Origin: Streptosporangium nondiastaticum
GTDB lineage: Bacteria > Actinomycetota > Actinomycetes > Streptomycetales > Streptomycetaceae
Assembly: GCF_003011965.1 (NCBI RefSeq)
Contig: NZ_PXWG01000031.1
Location: 1 to 61,860 of the forward strand
Reading direction: 5' to 3'
Length of the DNA: 61,860 nt
Shown here in pieces: positions 52,138-59,796 of the stretch (positions within the stretch are counted from its first letter, which is position 1; each line of letters opens with the position of its first letter). Under the pieces are notes generated by a model that saw only the letters and a program-made list of their open reading frames with translations, did no database searches and had not been told where the DNA came from. A program made the translations under genes and the position numbers.

Positions 52138-52184
52138 GGCACCGCCGGTCACCTTCGGTGGGGGTGACTCGCCGTCGCGGCGGA
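52138..52184 (+). repeat. Intergenic dispersed repeat, copy 6
   Basis: It begins GGCACCGCCGGTCACCTTCG, continues GTGGGGGTGACTCGCC and ends GTCGCGGCGGA. It lies in the upstream region of the HtrA-like gene and faces copy 7 in inverted orientation. Confidence 0.7.
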
Positions 52185-52283
52185 AGGAGCGTTGCGCGGC
52201 AGCGGTCTCGGGGCCGGCCGCCCGGGCGGCCGGGGCCCTGCGGCCTGCGCGGCACGCCCCGGACCGCCCGCGGCCCGCCCGGT

Positions 52284-52353
52284 CAAGGGCGCCCCGCGCC
52301 CTTGAATCCGCCGCCGCGGTGCTCAGCCCCCACCGGAGGTGACCGGCGGTGCC
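52284..52353 (-). repeat. Intergenic dispersed repeat, copy 7, with adjoining hairpin
   Basis: Read on the minus strand it begins GGCACCGCCGGTCACCTCCG, continues through GTGGGGGCTGAGCACCGC and a GGCGGCGGATTC tail, then a perfect 9-base stem CAAGGGCGC/GCGCCCTTG (52284-52292 and 52296-52304). The tail and hairpin strand reappear in copy 10 at 56.77 kb. It lies downstream of the methyltransferase and may terminate it. Confidence 0.7.
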
Positions 52354-52394
52354 GGACCGGCCCGCACGCGTACGTGCCGGAACCGGAAACGGCG

Positions 52395-53189
52395 TCAGCC
52401 CCGGACACCGCACAGGTGCAGGAGCGCCGCCACCGCCCGGTACGGATCCGTCCGCCCCGCCCGCTCCTCCGCGAGCAGCAGCCGCTCCAGCTCCGCGCCC
52501 GCCGGAACGGGACGGCCGTCGGCCAGGTCGGTGAAGACCCGGACGCCGTACCAGCCCTGCAGCGGCGCCCCGATCCCGGCGAGCGTGCCGGTGAGCGTCT
52601 CCAGCCGGTCGGCGCGGACCTCCAGGCCGATCCGGTTGGTGTACGCGGGAGAGTCGAACGCGGCGAGCGCGGTGTCCCAGTCGCCGGCGAGGCCCGGCCG
52701 TATGGCCAGGGCGTCGGCGTTGCGCACGAGGAGGGAGAGCAGTCCGCCGGGAGCGAGCACCCGGGCGAGCCCGGCGAGCATCGGATCCGGCTCGGGCACG
52801 TACATCAGGACGCCGTGGCAGAGCACGATGTCGAAGGAGCCCGGGGTGAAGTGGACGCCGGTCTCGCGGCCGTCGCCCTCGATCAGCCGCACCCGCTCGC
52901 GGATGCCCTCCGGCTCGGCGGCCAGCGCCTCGCGGAGGACGCCGAGCATCACGGGATCGGACTCCAGGCCCGTGACCTCGTGGCCGGCGCGGGCCAGCCG
53001 CAGCGCCTGGGTGCCCTGGCCGGGGCCGACGTCGAGGACGCGCAGCCGGCGCCCGACGGGATAGCGGGCCCTTATCTGCTCGTCGAGCTGGCGGCCCACC
53101 AGCTCCTGACGGACGGTGTTCCGTAAGCCCCCGAGCCCCCGCAGCCATTCCTCCGCGCCGGCGCCGAAGCCGGGCGCGAAGGCGCTCAG
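52395..53189 (-). CDS. SAM-dependent methyltransferase (probable CTG start)
   Basis: 264 residues. The class I fold is seen from LRVLDVGPGQGTQALRLA, VTGLESDP, IEGDGRE and FDIVLCHGVLMYVPEPD. The coding frame has no ATG, GTG or TTG between the upstream gene's end and a GTG after the conserved GFGAGAEEWLRGLGGLRNTVRQE segment. CTG at 53189 forms CTGA with the preceding stop codon and has GGGAGA upstream, the same coupling style as the other 4-base overlaps here, so it is the likely start. The substrate is unknown; the downstream GTG would remove an apparently conserved N-terminus. Confidence 0.82.
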   Translation of the reverse strand: MSAFAPGFGAGAEEWLRGLGGLRNTVRQELVGRQLDEQIRARYPVGRRLRVLDVGPGQGTQALRLARAGHEVTGLESDPVMLGVLREALAAEPEGIRERVRLIEGDGRETGVHFTPGSFDIVLCHGVLMYVPEPDPMLAGLARVLAPGGLLSLLVRNADALAIRPGLAGDWDTALAAFDSPAYTNRIGLEVRADRLETLTGTLAGIGAPLQGWYGVRVFTDLADGRPVPAGAELERLLLAEERAGRTDPYRAVAALLHLCGVRG

Positions 53190-53809
53190 GGCTTCTCCCG
53201 CGGCTTCTCCCCGCGCTTGACCTGCGGCTTGGGCAGACGCAGGCGGCGCATCTGCAGCGTGCGCATCAGGCCGTAGGCCACGGCGCCGCGGGTGTTCTCG
53301 TCCGGGAAGCGCTGCTTGAGGGCGCGCTTGAGGGAGAGACCGGTGATCAGGGAGTTGATCACGATCAGGGCGATCACGATCATCCACGCGAGCAGCACGT
53401 ACGTCTGGAACGCGCCGCGGTTGACCATGCTGAGGATCAGGATGACGACGGCGAGCGGCAGGAAGAACTCGGCGACCGAGTACCGCGCGTCCACGAAGTC
53501 GCGGGCGAAGCGGCGGACGGGGCCCTTGTCGCGCACCGGCAGGTAGCGCTCGTCGCCGTTGGCGAGGGCCTCGCGCTGCTTGGCGAGGTCCACGCGGCGG
53601 GTCTCGCGGGCGCGCTTGGTCGCCTCCTTGCGGTTGGCGGGCGTCTGCGCCAGCGAGCGGCGCTGCGAATTGGCCTCGCTGCGCTTGGGGGTCGGGCGGC
53701 CCTTGGGGGCCTGCGGGTCACGGGGCTGCTGGGACGTCTCGGGCCGGCCCGCGGTCACCTTGGCGGCGGCGGCCTGCTCGTCCTTGGAAGTGGAACGGCT
53801 TCGGAACAC
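53186..53809 (-). CDS. DUF3043 membrane protein
   Basis: 207 residues from GTG 53809. A basic, low-complexity N-terminus (to about residue 85) precedes a positively charged DERYLPVRDKGPVRRFARDFVDAR segment. Two membrane helices (about 122-140 and 145-165) and a short charged tail follow. This is the actinobacterial DUF3043 pattern. Function is unknown; it is translationally coupled to the methyltransferase, and the pspA genes lie next door on the other strand. Confidence 0.8.
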   Translation of the reverse strand: MFRSRSTSKDEQAAAAKVTAGRPETSQQPRDPQAPKGRPTPKRSEANSQRRSLAQTPANRKEATKRARETRRVDLAKQREALANGDERYLPVRDKGPVRRFARDFVDARYSVAEFFLPLAVVILILSMVNRGAFQTYVLLAWMIVIALIVINSLITGLSLKRALKQRFPDENTRGAVAYGLMRTLQMRRLRLPKPQVKRGEKPREKP

Positions 53810-54087
53810 GAAACCCAAGGGTACGGGGTGCGGGGAGGGGGGCGCGGTCCCTCCGGGGGAACGATCCGGCAACGGCGGCCGTTCCCCTGGTTGTTCCCCG
53901 GTTCTCCCCCGGACCGTTCCCCGGTGGTGCGTCTACTCCCTGCGCCGGAGGGCGGCCGTCCCGTGATCGTCCTGGAGGAGGAGCGCATCCGCGCCCGAAC
54001 AGTGCGGTAATGGAAGCAGGGCCCGTACTGTGGGGTCTGCAAGGTGTGCTGGAGCCGAAGTCCGTCAGAAGGGGGCGCGCGAGGCCC

Positions 54088-54891
54088 ATGAGCGGTGTCA
54101 TGAAGCGTATGGGGATGATTTTCCGCGCGAAGGCCAACAAGGCCCTGGACCGGGCCGAGGATCCGCGCGAGACCCTCGACTACTCGTACCAGAAGCAGCT
54201 GGAGCTGCTCCAGAAGGTCCGCCGCGGCGTCGCGGACGTGGCCACGTCCCGCAAGCGCCTGGAACTGCAGCTCAACCAGCTCCAGGGCCAGTCCTCCAAG
54301 CTGGAGGACCAGGGCCGCAAGGCCCTCGCGCTCGGCCGCGAGGACCTGGCGCGCGAGGCGCTCTCCCGCCGTGCGTCGCTCCAGCAGCAGGTCAGCGACC
54401 TGGAGACGCAGCACCAGACCCTGCAGGGCGAGGAGGAAAAGCTCACCCTCGCCGCGCAGCGCCTGCAGGCCAAGGTCGACGCCTTCCGCACCAAGAAGGA
54501 GACGATCAAGGCCACGTACACCGCCGCCCAGGCCCAGACCCGGATCGGCGAGGCCTTCTCCGGCATCTCCGAGGAGATGGGCGACGTCGGCATGGCCATC
54601 CAGCGCGCCGAGGACAAGACGGCGCAGCTGCAGGCCCGCGCCGGCGCCATCGACGAGCTGCTCGCCTCCGGCGCGCTCGACGACCCCACGGGCATGGCCA
54701 AGGACGACCTCACCGCCGAGCTGGACCGCCTCTCCGGCGGCTCGGACGTGGAGCTGGAGCTGCAGCGGATGAAGGCCGAGCTGGCCGGCGGCAGCGCCCC
54801 CAAGCAGGCCATCGAGGGCGGCAACGGCGCCGGCAGCGGGCAGGCCGCCGCGCACGCCGAGCAGGAGCGGCCCCGCTTCGACAAGCAGTAG
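54088..54891 (+). CDS. pspA: Phage-shock protein A / IM30 family protein
   Basis: 267 residues from ATG 54088 (a second ATG, 54100, is possible). The N-terminal amphipathic helix MKRMGMIFRAKANKALDRAE is followed by an almost continuous coiled coil (about 25-225), the ESCRT-III-like PspA fold. The Gly/Ala-rich C-terminal tail is outside the fold. PspA polymers protect membranes from leakage under stress. The next genes encode PspAA and a sensor kinase, so it probably acts in a membrane-stress module. Confidence 0.92.
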   Translation: MSGVMKRMGMIFRAKANKALDRAEDPRETLDYSYQKQLELLQKVRRGVADVATSRKRLELQLNQLQGQSSKLEDQGRKALALGREDLAREALSRRASLQQQVSDLETQHQTLQGEEEKLTLAAQRLQAKVDAFRTKKETIKATYTAAQAQTRIGEAFSGISEEMGDVGMAIQRAEDKTAQLQARAGAIDELLASGALDDPTGMAKDDLTAELDRLSGGSDVELELQRMKAELAGGSAPKQAIEGGNGAGSGQAAAHAEQERPRFDKQ

Positions 54892-54956
54892 CCCCCCAGT
54901 TCCTGTGAAGCTGTAGTCCACCGCGCATCCAGGCACCGACCGAGGGAGAGACCGTC

Positions 54957-55235
54957 ATGATCGTACGGATCATGGGGGAAGGGCAGTGGAAGCTCGCCGA
55001 CAGCCACTTCGCGGAGCTCAACAAGCTCGACGACGAGCTGCTCGAAGAGATGGAGGGCGGTGACGAGGACGGCTTCCGCCGCACGCTCGGCGCCCTGCTG
55101 GAAGCCGTGCGCCGGCTGGGCGACCCGCTGCCCGACGACGCCCTCGAACCCTCCGAGCTGATCCTGCCCGCTCCCGACGCCACGCTCGACGAGGTGCGGC
55201 AGATGCTCAGCGACGACGGCCTCATCCCCGGCTGA
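54957..55235 (+). CDS. pspAA: PspA-associated protein (PspAA family)
   Basis: 92 residues with GGGAGAG before ATG 54957. MIVRIMGEGQWKLADSHFAEL, LNKLDDELLEEMEGGDEDGF and FRRTLGALLEAVRRLGDPLP match the small PspAA protein found beside PspA in actinobacteria and other phyla. It has no membrane segment, and its fold and partner function are not well known. It lies 65 bases after pspA and 98 bases before the sensor kinase gene. Confidence 0.87.
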   Translation: MIVRIMGEGQWKLADSHFAELNKLDDELLEEMEGGDEDGFRRTLGALLEAVRRLGDPLPDDALEPSELILPAPDATLDEVRQMLSDDGLIPG

Positions 55236-55333
55236 CCGGCCGGGCCCGCTCCGCCCGGTACCGGCACTCCAGCACCCCGCCGCGCCCCTGTCCCCCGTAC
55301 GGGACGGGGGCGCAGCCACGAGACGGGATCCCG

Positions 55334-56545
55334 ATGAGCTCCCTCACCGTCCCCGGCATGGCCCGCCCGCACCGGTGGCTGCGGGCGCACCCGGTCGCCG
55401 CCGACGCGCTGCTGGCCCTCGCCGTCTACGCGATCGTCCTGATCGGCTCCTTCGCGGGCCGCGGCCGCGCCGCGCACGCGCCCGGGCCGTGGTTCCTGCT
55501 GCTCTGCGCGCTGGCCTGCGGAGCGCTGACGGCCCGGCGGCGCTATCCGCGGACCGTCCTCGGCGTGACGTCCGCGCTGACCCTGGCCGAGATCGTCGCC
55601 GACCGGGGCGGCTCGCCGCGCACGCAGATCGCCACGGCGGTGTTCGTCGCGCTCTACACGATCGCCTCGCGCACCGAGCGGGCCGCGGCGTGGCGGTTCG
55701 CCGTGGCCACGGTCGCGGTCCTCACCTGCGCCGCCATGCTCTTCGGGGTGCCTCCCTGGTACTCCCCCGAGAACCTCGGGCTCTTCACCTGGACCGCGCT
55801 CGCCGGGGCCCTCGGGGACGCCGTCCGCAGCCGGCGGGCCTACGTCGCGGCGATCGAGGAGCGGGCGGTACGGGCCGAGCGGACGCGGGAGGAGGAGGCG
55901 CGGCGGCGGGTGGCGGAGGAGCGGCTGCGGATCGCGCGCGAGCTGCACGACGTCGTCGCCCACCACATCGCGCTGGTCAACGTCCAGGCCGGGGTCGCCT
56001 CGCACATCATGGACAGCCGCCCCGACCAGGCCAAACAGGCCCTCGCGCACGTACGGGAGGCCAGCCGCTCGGCGCTGTCGGAGCTGCGCGCGACGGTGGG
56101 GCTGCTGCGGCAGTACGGCGACCCCGAGGCGCCCACGGAGCCGGCGCCCGGGCTGGGCGTCCTCGGCCGGCTCGTCGACGGGTTCGCCCGGGTGGGGCTG
56201 GAGGTGAAGGTCATCGGCGGGCCCGGGGAGGCGCTGCCGGCGGCGGTCGACCTGGCGGCCTACCGCGTGGTGCAGGAGGCCCTCACGAACGTGCACAAGC
56301 ACGCGGGGCCGGGGGCGCGCGCGGAGGTCACCCTGGCCCGGGGGCCCGACGCGCTGGCGGTGACCGTCCTGGACGACGGCGGGGGCGGCCCGCCGGCTCC
56401 GTCGCCCTCGCCGGAGGGCGGCCACGGCCTCCTCGGCATGCGCGAACGGGTCACGGCCCTGGGCGGCACGTGCGCTGCCGCGCCCCGCGAGGACGCCCAG
56501 GGCTTCCGCGTCCACGCCACGCTTCCCCTGCGGGGGCGCCCTTGA
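55334..56545 (+). CDS. NarL-family sensor histidine kinase downstream of pspA
   Basis: 403 residues. Four or five membrane segments (about 22-165) lead to the HisKA_3 region, with phospho-acceptor His205 in RIARELHDVVAHHIALVNVQAG. The HATPase part has EALTNVHKHAGPGA (N-box) and LDDGGGGPP and GHGLLGMRERV (G-boxes). No extracytoplasmic sensor loop of size is evident, so it probably senses membrane state. Likely co-transcribed with pspA and pspAA. It has no adjacent response regulator; the one at 48.7-49.4 kb is a candidate. Confidence 0.88.
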   Translation: MSSLTVPGMARPHRWLRAHPVAADALLALAVYAIVLIGSFAGRGRAAHAPGPWFLLLCALACGALTARRRYPRTVLGVTSALTLAEIVADRGGSPRTQIATAVFVALYTIASRTERAAAWRFAVATVAVLTCAAMLFGVPPWYSPENLGLFTWTALAGALGDAVRSRRAYVAAIEERAVRAERTREEEARRRVAEERLRIARELHDVVAHHIALVNVQAGVASHIMDSRPDQAKQALAHVREASRSALSELRATVGLLRQYGDPEAPTEPAPGLGVLGRLVDGFARVGLEVKVIGGPGEALPAAVDLAAYRVVQEALTNVHKHAGPGARAEVTLARGPDALAVTVLDDGGGGPPAPSPSPEGGHGLLGMRERVTALGGTCAAAPREDAQGFRVHATLPLRGRP

Positions 56546-56570
56546 CCGTCCGGCCTGCCCCGCACCCCGC

Positions 56571-56610
56571 CGCAACGGCGGCCCCCCCACCGGACGTGCC
56601 CGGCGGTACC
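56571..56610 (-). repeat. Intergenic dispersed repeat, copy 8
   Basis: Read on the minus strand it begins GGTACCGCCGGGCACGTCCG and continues GTGGGGGGGCCGCCGTTGCGG. It is the first of four copies or partial copies in the 370-base gap between the sensor kinase gene and cobT. Confidence 0.65.
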
Positions 56611-56671
56611 GAACGGGCCTCCGCCCCCGGCGCGGGGCCCCCTTGGCCGGCCGGGCCGCCCCACCCCCCCC

Positions 56672-56714
56672 ACCGCAACGGCGAGCCACCCCCACCGGAC
56701 ATGCCGGGCGGTGC
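56672..56714 (-). repeat. Intergenic dispersed repeat, copy 9
   Basis: Read on the minus strand: GGCACCGCCCGGCATGTCCG, then GTGGGGGTGGCTCGCCGTTG and CGGT. It is separated from copy 8 by a GC-rich linker with shared sequence (GGGCCTCCGCC and AGGCCTCCGCC). Confidence 0.65.
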
Positions 56715-56740
56715 CGTACAGGCCTCCGCCCAGGGTCGCC

Positions 56741-56790
56741 GGGCACCGCCGCAACCCCCGGCGGGGGCTGAGCACCGCCGCGGCGGATCC
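56741..56790 (+). repeat. Intergenic dispersed repeat, copy 10 (variant tail)
   Basis: It begins GGGCACCGCCGCAACCCCCG and continues GCGGGGGCTGAGCACCGCCG and CGGCGGATCC, followed by AAGGGCGCGGG. The CTGAGCACCGC tail and the AAGGGCGCGG end match copy 7, defining a second subtype. Confidence 0.62.
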
Positions 56791-56815
56791 AAGGGCGCGG
56801 GCCCCACACCGACGT

Positions 56816-56853
56816 AACGCGGACCACCCCCACCGGACGTGCCCCGCCGTGGC
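56816..56853 (-). repeat. Intergenic dispersed repeat, partial copy 11
   Basis: Read on the minus strand: GCCACGGCGGGGCACGTCCG, then GTGGGGGTGGTCCGCGTT. The tail is degraded. It lies 63 bases before the cobT start. Confidence 0.5.
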
Positions 56854-56902
56854 AGAACGGCCGTAACCCGTACGAGCCGGTTCCAGCCGCCCACCGGGCG
56901 GG

Positions 56903-56908
56903 TAGGCT
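56903..56908 (+). promoter_or_regulatory. Probable -10 box of cobT
   Basis: TAGGCT stands exactly 7 bases before the cobT ATG, so transcription probably starts at or next to the start codon. No cobalamin riboswitch is visible in the 370-base upstream gap. Confidence 0.4.
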
Positions 56909-56915
56909 CCGGCGG

Positions 56916-57962
56916 ATGAGCGGTCTGAATCTTGATGACTTCGCCACGCTGATCGAGCGCCCCGACCCGGGCGTCCGGCGTGACGCGGAGGAGCGGCGGG
57001 AGCGGCTCGGGCTGCGGCCCGGCGCGCTGGGGCGGCTGGACGAGCTCGCCGAGTGGCTCGCGGCCGCGCAGGGGGCCGTGCCGGTCCGGCCGGTGGAACA
57101 GGTGACGGCCCTGGTGTTCGCGGGCGACCACGGCGTCGCGAAGCTGGGCGTGTCCGGCGGCCCGGAGGAGGGCGCGGCGGCGCTCGTGAAGAAGGCCCTC
57201 GCGGGCGAGAGCGCGGGCGCGGTCCTGGCCCGCCGGGCGGGCGCCCGGCTGCGCGTCGTCGACATGGCCGTCGACTGTGACCCCGCGGAGCTGCCCGAGG
57301 AGGTGACCCGCCACCGTGTCAGGCGCGGTTCCGGCCGTATCGACTTCGAGGACGCGCTGACGGCCGAGGAGGCGGAGGCGGCGTTCCGTGCGGGGATGGC
57401 GATCGCCGACGAGGAGGCGGACTCGGGCACCGACCTGGTGGTTCTGGGCGATCTGAGCGTGGGCGGCACCACCGCGGCGGGCACGCTGATCGGCGCGCTG
57501 TGCGGTACGGACGCCTCGGTGGTGACGGGCCGCGGCGGCTTCGGCATCGACGACCTGGCGTGGATGCGCAAGTGCGCGGCTATCCGGGACGGCCTGCGCC
57601 GGGCCCGCCCGGTGCTGGGCGACCAGCTGGAGCTGCTGGCGGCGACGGGCGGCGCGGATCTGGCGGCGGCCACGGGTTTCCTGCTGCAGAGCGCGGTCCG
57701 CCGGACCCCGGTGATCCTCGACGGAGTCGTGTCCGCGGCGTGCGCGCTGGTGGCGCAGCGGGTGGCGTTCCGGGCGCCGGACTGGTGGCTGGCGGGACAG
57801 GCGAGCAGCGATCCGGCGCAGGCGAAGGCGCTTGACCGGATGGCGCTCAACCCTTTGCTCGATCATGGCGTCACTGTGGGCGAAGGGACGGGGGCGCTGC
57901 TCGCTCTGCCACTGGTGCAGGCGGCCGCGGCCCTGGCGGCGGAACTTCCCGAGCGCGGCTGA
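56916..57962 (+). CDS. cobT: Nicotinate-nucleotide--dimethylbenzimidazole phosphoribosyltransferase
   Basis: 348 residues. CobT marks are FAGDHGVAKLGVSGG, LVVLGDLSVGGTTAAGTLIGAL, VTGRGGFGIDD, VILDGVVSAACALVAQ and HGVTVGEGTGALLALPLVQ with the catalytic Glu. It makes alpha-ribazole phosphate from nicotinate mononucleotide and dimethylbenzimidazole, the lower-ligand arm of cobalamin. With CobU and CobS in this window, the nucleotide-loop assembly set is complete. It appears to be transcribed leaderless. Confidence 0.94.
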   Translation: MSGLNLDDFATLIERPDPGVRRDAEERRERLGLRPGALGRLDELAEWLAAAQGAVPVRPVEQVTALVFAGDHGVAKLGVSGGPEEGAAALVKKALAGESAGAVLARRAGARLRVVDMAVDCDPAELPEEVTRHRVRRGSGRIDFEDALTAEEAEAAFRAGMAIADEEADSGTDLVVLGDLSVGGTTAAGTLIGALCGTDASVVTGRGGFGIDDLAWMRKCAAIRDGLRRARPVLGDQLELLAATGGADLAAATGFLLQSAVRRTPVILDGVVSAACALVAQRVAFRAPDWWLAGQASSDPAQAKALDRMALNPLLDHGVTVGEGTGALLALPLVQAAAALAAELPERG

Positions 57963-58029
57963 CCTCCCCGGCGGCCGGAGTGAGGACCACGGATTTCCGT
58001 CGCAGACAGTGCCCTGAACGTTTTCTTTC

Positions 58030-59796
58030 ATGGGAGAAGTCCGCTTGACTCCGGATGAGGGCGCGCCGGGTGGCCGGAGGTCACGGCGCGCCGCCGCTTT
58101 CGCCGTGTGGTACTTGCGCGTCGTCACGTTCGTCAATCTGCTCAGCGCGGTGTGGGTGTCGTTCGGCGCGGACATCCGGCGCCACAACGACGACGAGTTC
58201 TTCACGCCGTATCTGCTGACGGCGGGCTTCGCGTCGGCGCTGTGGTCGTTCGTGATGGCCGTGACGCTGCGCCGGCGCAAGCGCGCCTCGTGGATCCTGA
58301 ACCTGGTGCTGTCCGGGCTGTTCCTGGTGTTCATGGCGACGCTCATGTCCTCCTGGGAGTTCAACCGGCACGCGCTGAACTGGTTCTCGCTGGTGACGAC
58401 GGGCCTCTTCGTGGCCGCGCTGCTGGTGGGCCGGAAGGAGTTCTACGCCAAGGGCGACCGGTCGAACCCGAAGCTGGCGGCGATCGTCGCGGTGGTGGGC
58501 CTGCTGGTCACGTCGCTGACGGCGGCGCTGCTGGTGCGGGCGGCGAACGACGCCCCGGACGAGTACCGGGCGACGTTCCTGGACCGCTGGCACTACGGCT
58601 TCATGCGGCTGATCTCGCTGCAGGTCGACGAGAGCGCCTATCCGGGGCTGAGCGTCCCGGGCTGGGTGGACGTCACGATCAACGTGATGAGCTCGGTCCT
58701 GCTGCTGGTCGTGGTGTACGCGGCGTTCCGGGCGCGGCGCGCCACCGACCCGCTCACGGCGGACGACGAGGAGCGGCTGCGCGCCCTGCTCGACCGGCAC
58801 GGGGACCGCGACTCGCTGGGCTATTTCGCGCTGCGCCGCGAGAAGAGCGTGCTCTGGTCGCCCAGCGGGAAGGCGGCGGTCACGTACCGCGTGGTGGGCG
58901 GGGTCTCGCTGGCCTCGGGTGATCCGATCGGCGACCCGGAGGCCTGGCCGGGCGCGATCGAGCCGTGGCTGGCGGAGGCGCGCGAGCACGGCTGGATCCC
59001 GGCGGTGATGGGGGCGAGCGAGGAGGGCGGCACGGTCTACGCGCGCCACGGCCTGGACGCCCTGGAGCTGGGCGACGAGGCCATCGTGGACACCGCGGAG
59101 TTCACCCTGGAGGGCCGTGCCATGCGCACGGTGCGGCAGGCGTACAACCGCGTCAAGCGCGCGGGCTACACGGTGCGGATCCGGCGCCACGAGGACATCC
59201 CGGACGACGAGATGGCGCAGTTGCTGCGGCGCGCCGACGACTGGCGGGACGGGGCGACCGAGCGCGGCTTCTCGATGGCGCTGGGCCGGCTCGGCGACGC
59301 GCTCGACGGCCGCTGCGTGATGCTGGAGTGCCATGACGGCGAGGGCGAGCTGCGCGCGCTGCTGAGCTTCGTGCCGTGGGGCCCCAAGGGCCTGTCGCTG
59401 GACCTGATGCGGCGCGACCGCGACTCCGAGAACGGCCTGATGGAGTTCATGGTCATCGAGCTGCTGCAGCAGGCGCGGGGGCTCGGCATCACCCAGGTGT
59501 CGCTGAACTTCGCGATGTTCCGCTCGGTCTTCGAGCGCGGTTCGCGGCTGGGCGCGGGGCCGGTGCTGCGGGCGTGGCGCTCGCTGCTGAGCTTCTTCTC
59601 CCGGTGGTGGCAGATCGAGTCGCTCTATCGAGCAAATGCGAAATACCGCCCCATCTGGGAGCCTCGGTTCATGCTGTTCGAGAAGAGCAGCGATCTGCTG
59701 CGGATCGGCATCGCGAGCGCACGCGCCGAGGGCTTCCTGGAGGCCCCCGGCCTGCCCAAGTGGCTCAACCGCAAGCACCTTGAGAGCCGGCGATGA
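58030..59796 (+). CDS. MprF/LysX-like phosphatidylglycerol lysyltransferase-domain protein
   Basis: 588 residues. Six or so membrane helices (about 27-235) precede a cytoplasmic double-GNAT DUF2156 domain (about 255-545). FALRREKSVLWSPSGKAAVTYRVVGGVSLASGDPIGD and GLSLDLMRRDRDSENGLMEFMVIELL are the acyltransferase-fold conserved segments. It transfers an aminoacyl group from charged tRNA to phosphatidylglycerol or a related lipid to alter surface charge. The membrane domain is shorter than in full MprF flippases. It overlaps the next, rhomboid-like gene by 4 bases. Confidence 0.86.
   Translation: MGEVRLTPDEGAPGGRRSRRAAAFAVWYLRVVTFVNLLSAVWVSFGADIRRHNDDEFFTPYLLTAGFASALWSFVMAVTLRRRKRASWILNLVLSGLFLVFMATLMSSWEFNRHALNWFSLVTTGLFVAALLVGRKEFYAKGDRSNPKLAAIVAVVGLLVTSLTAALLVRAANDAPDEYRATFLDRWHYGFMRLISLQVDESAYPGLSVPGWVDVTINVMSSVLLLVVVYAAFRARRATDPLTADDEERLRALLDRHGDRDSLGYFALRREKSVLWSPSGKAAVTYRVVGGVSLASGDPIGDPEAWPGAIEPWLAEAREHGWIPAVMGASEEGGTVYARHGLDALELGDEAIVDTAEFTLEGRAMRTVRQAYNRVKRAGYTVRIRRHEDIPDDEMAQLLRRADDWRDGATERGFSMALGRLGDALDGRCVMLECHDGEGELRALLSFVPWGPKGLSLDLMRRDRDSENGLMEFMVIELLQQARGLGITQVSLNFAMFRSVFERGSRLGAGPVLRAWRSLLSFFSRWWQIESLYRANAKYRPIWEPRFMLFEKSSDLLRIGIASARAEGFLEAPGLPKWLNRKHLESRR

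Noticed and set aside
56546..56853. CRISPR-like array
   Set aside because: Units vary in orientation and spacing, are imperfect, lack unique spacers of uniform length, and no cas genes are present.
56546..56915. Cobalamin riboswitch before cobT
   Set aside because: The gap is built of the dispersed repeats, and no B12-box-like sequence was seen.
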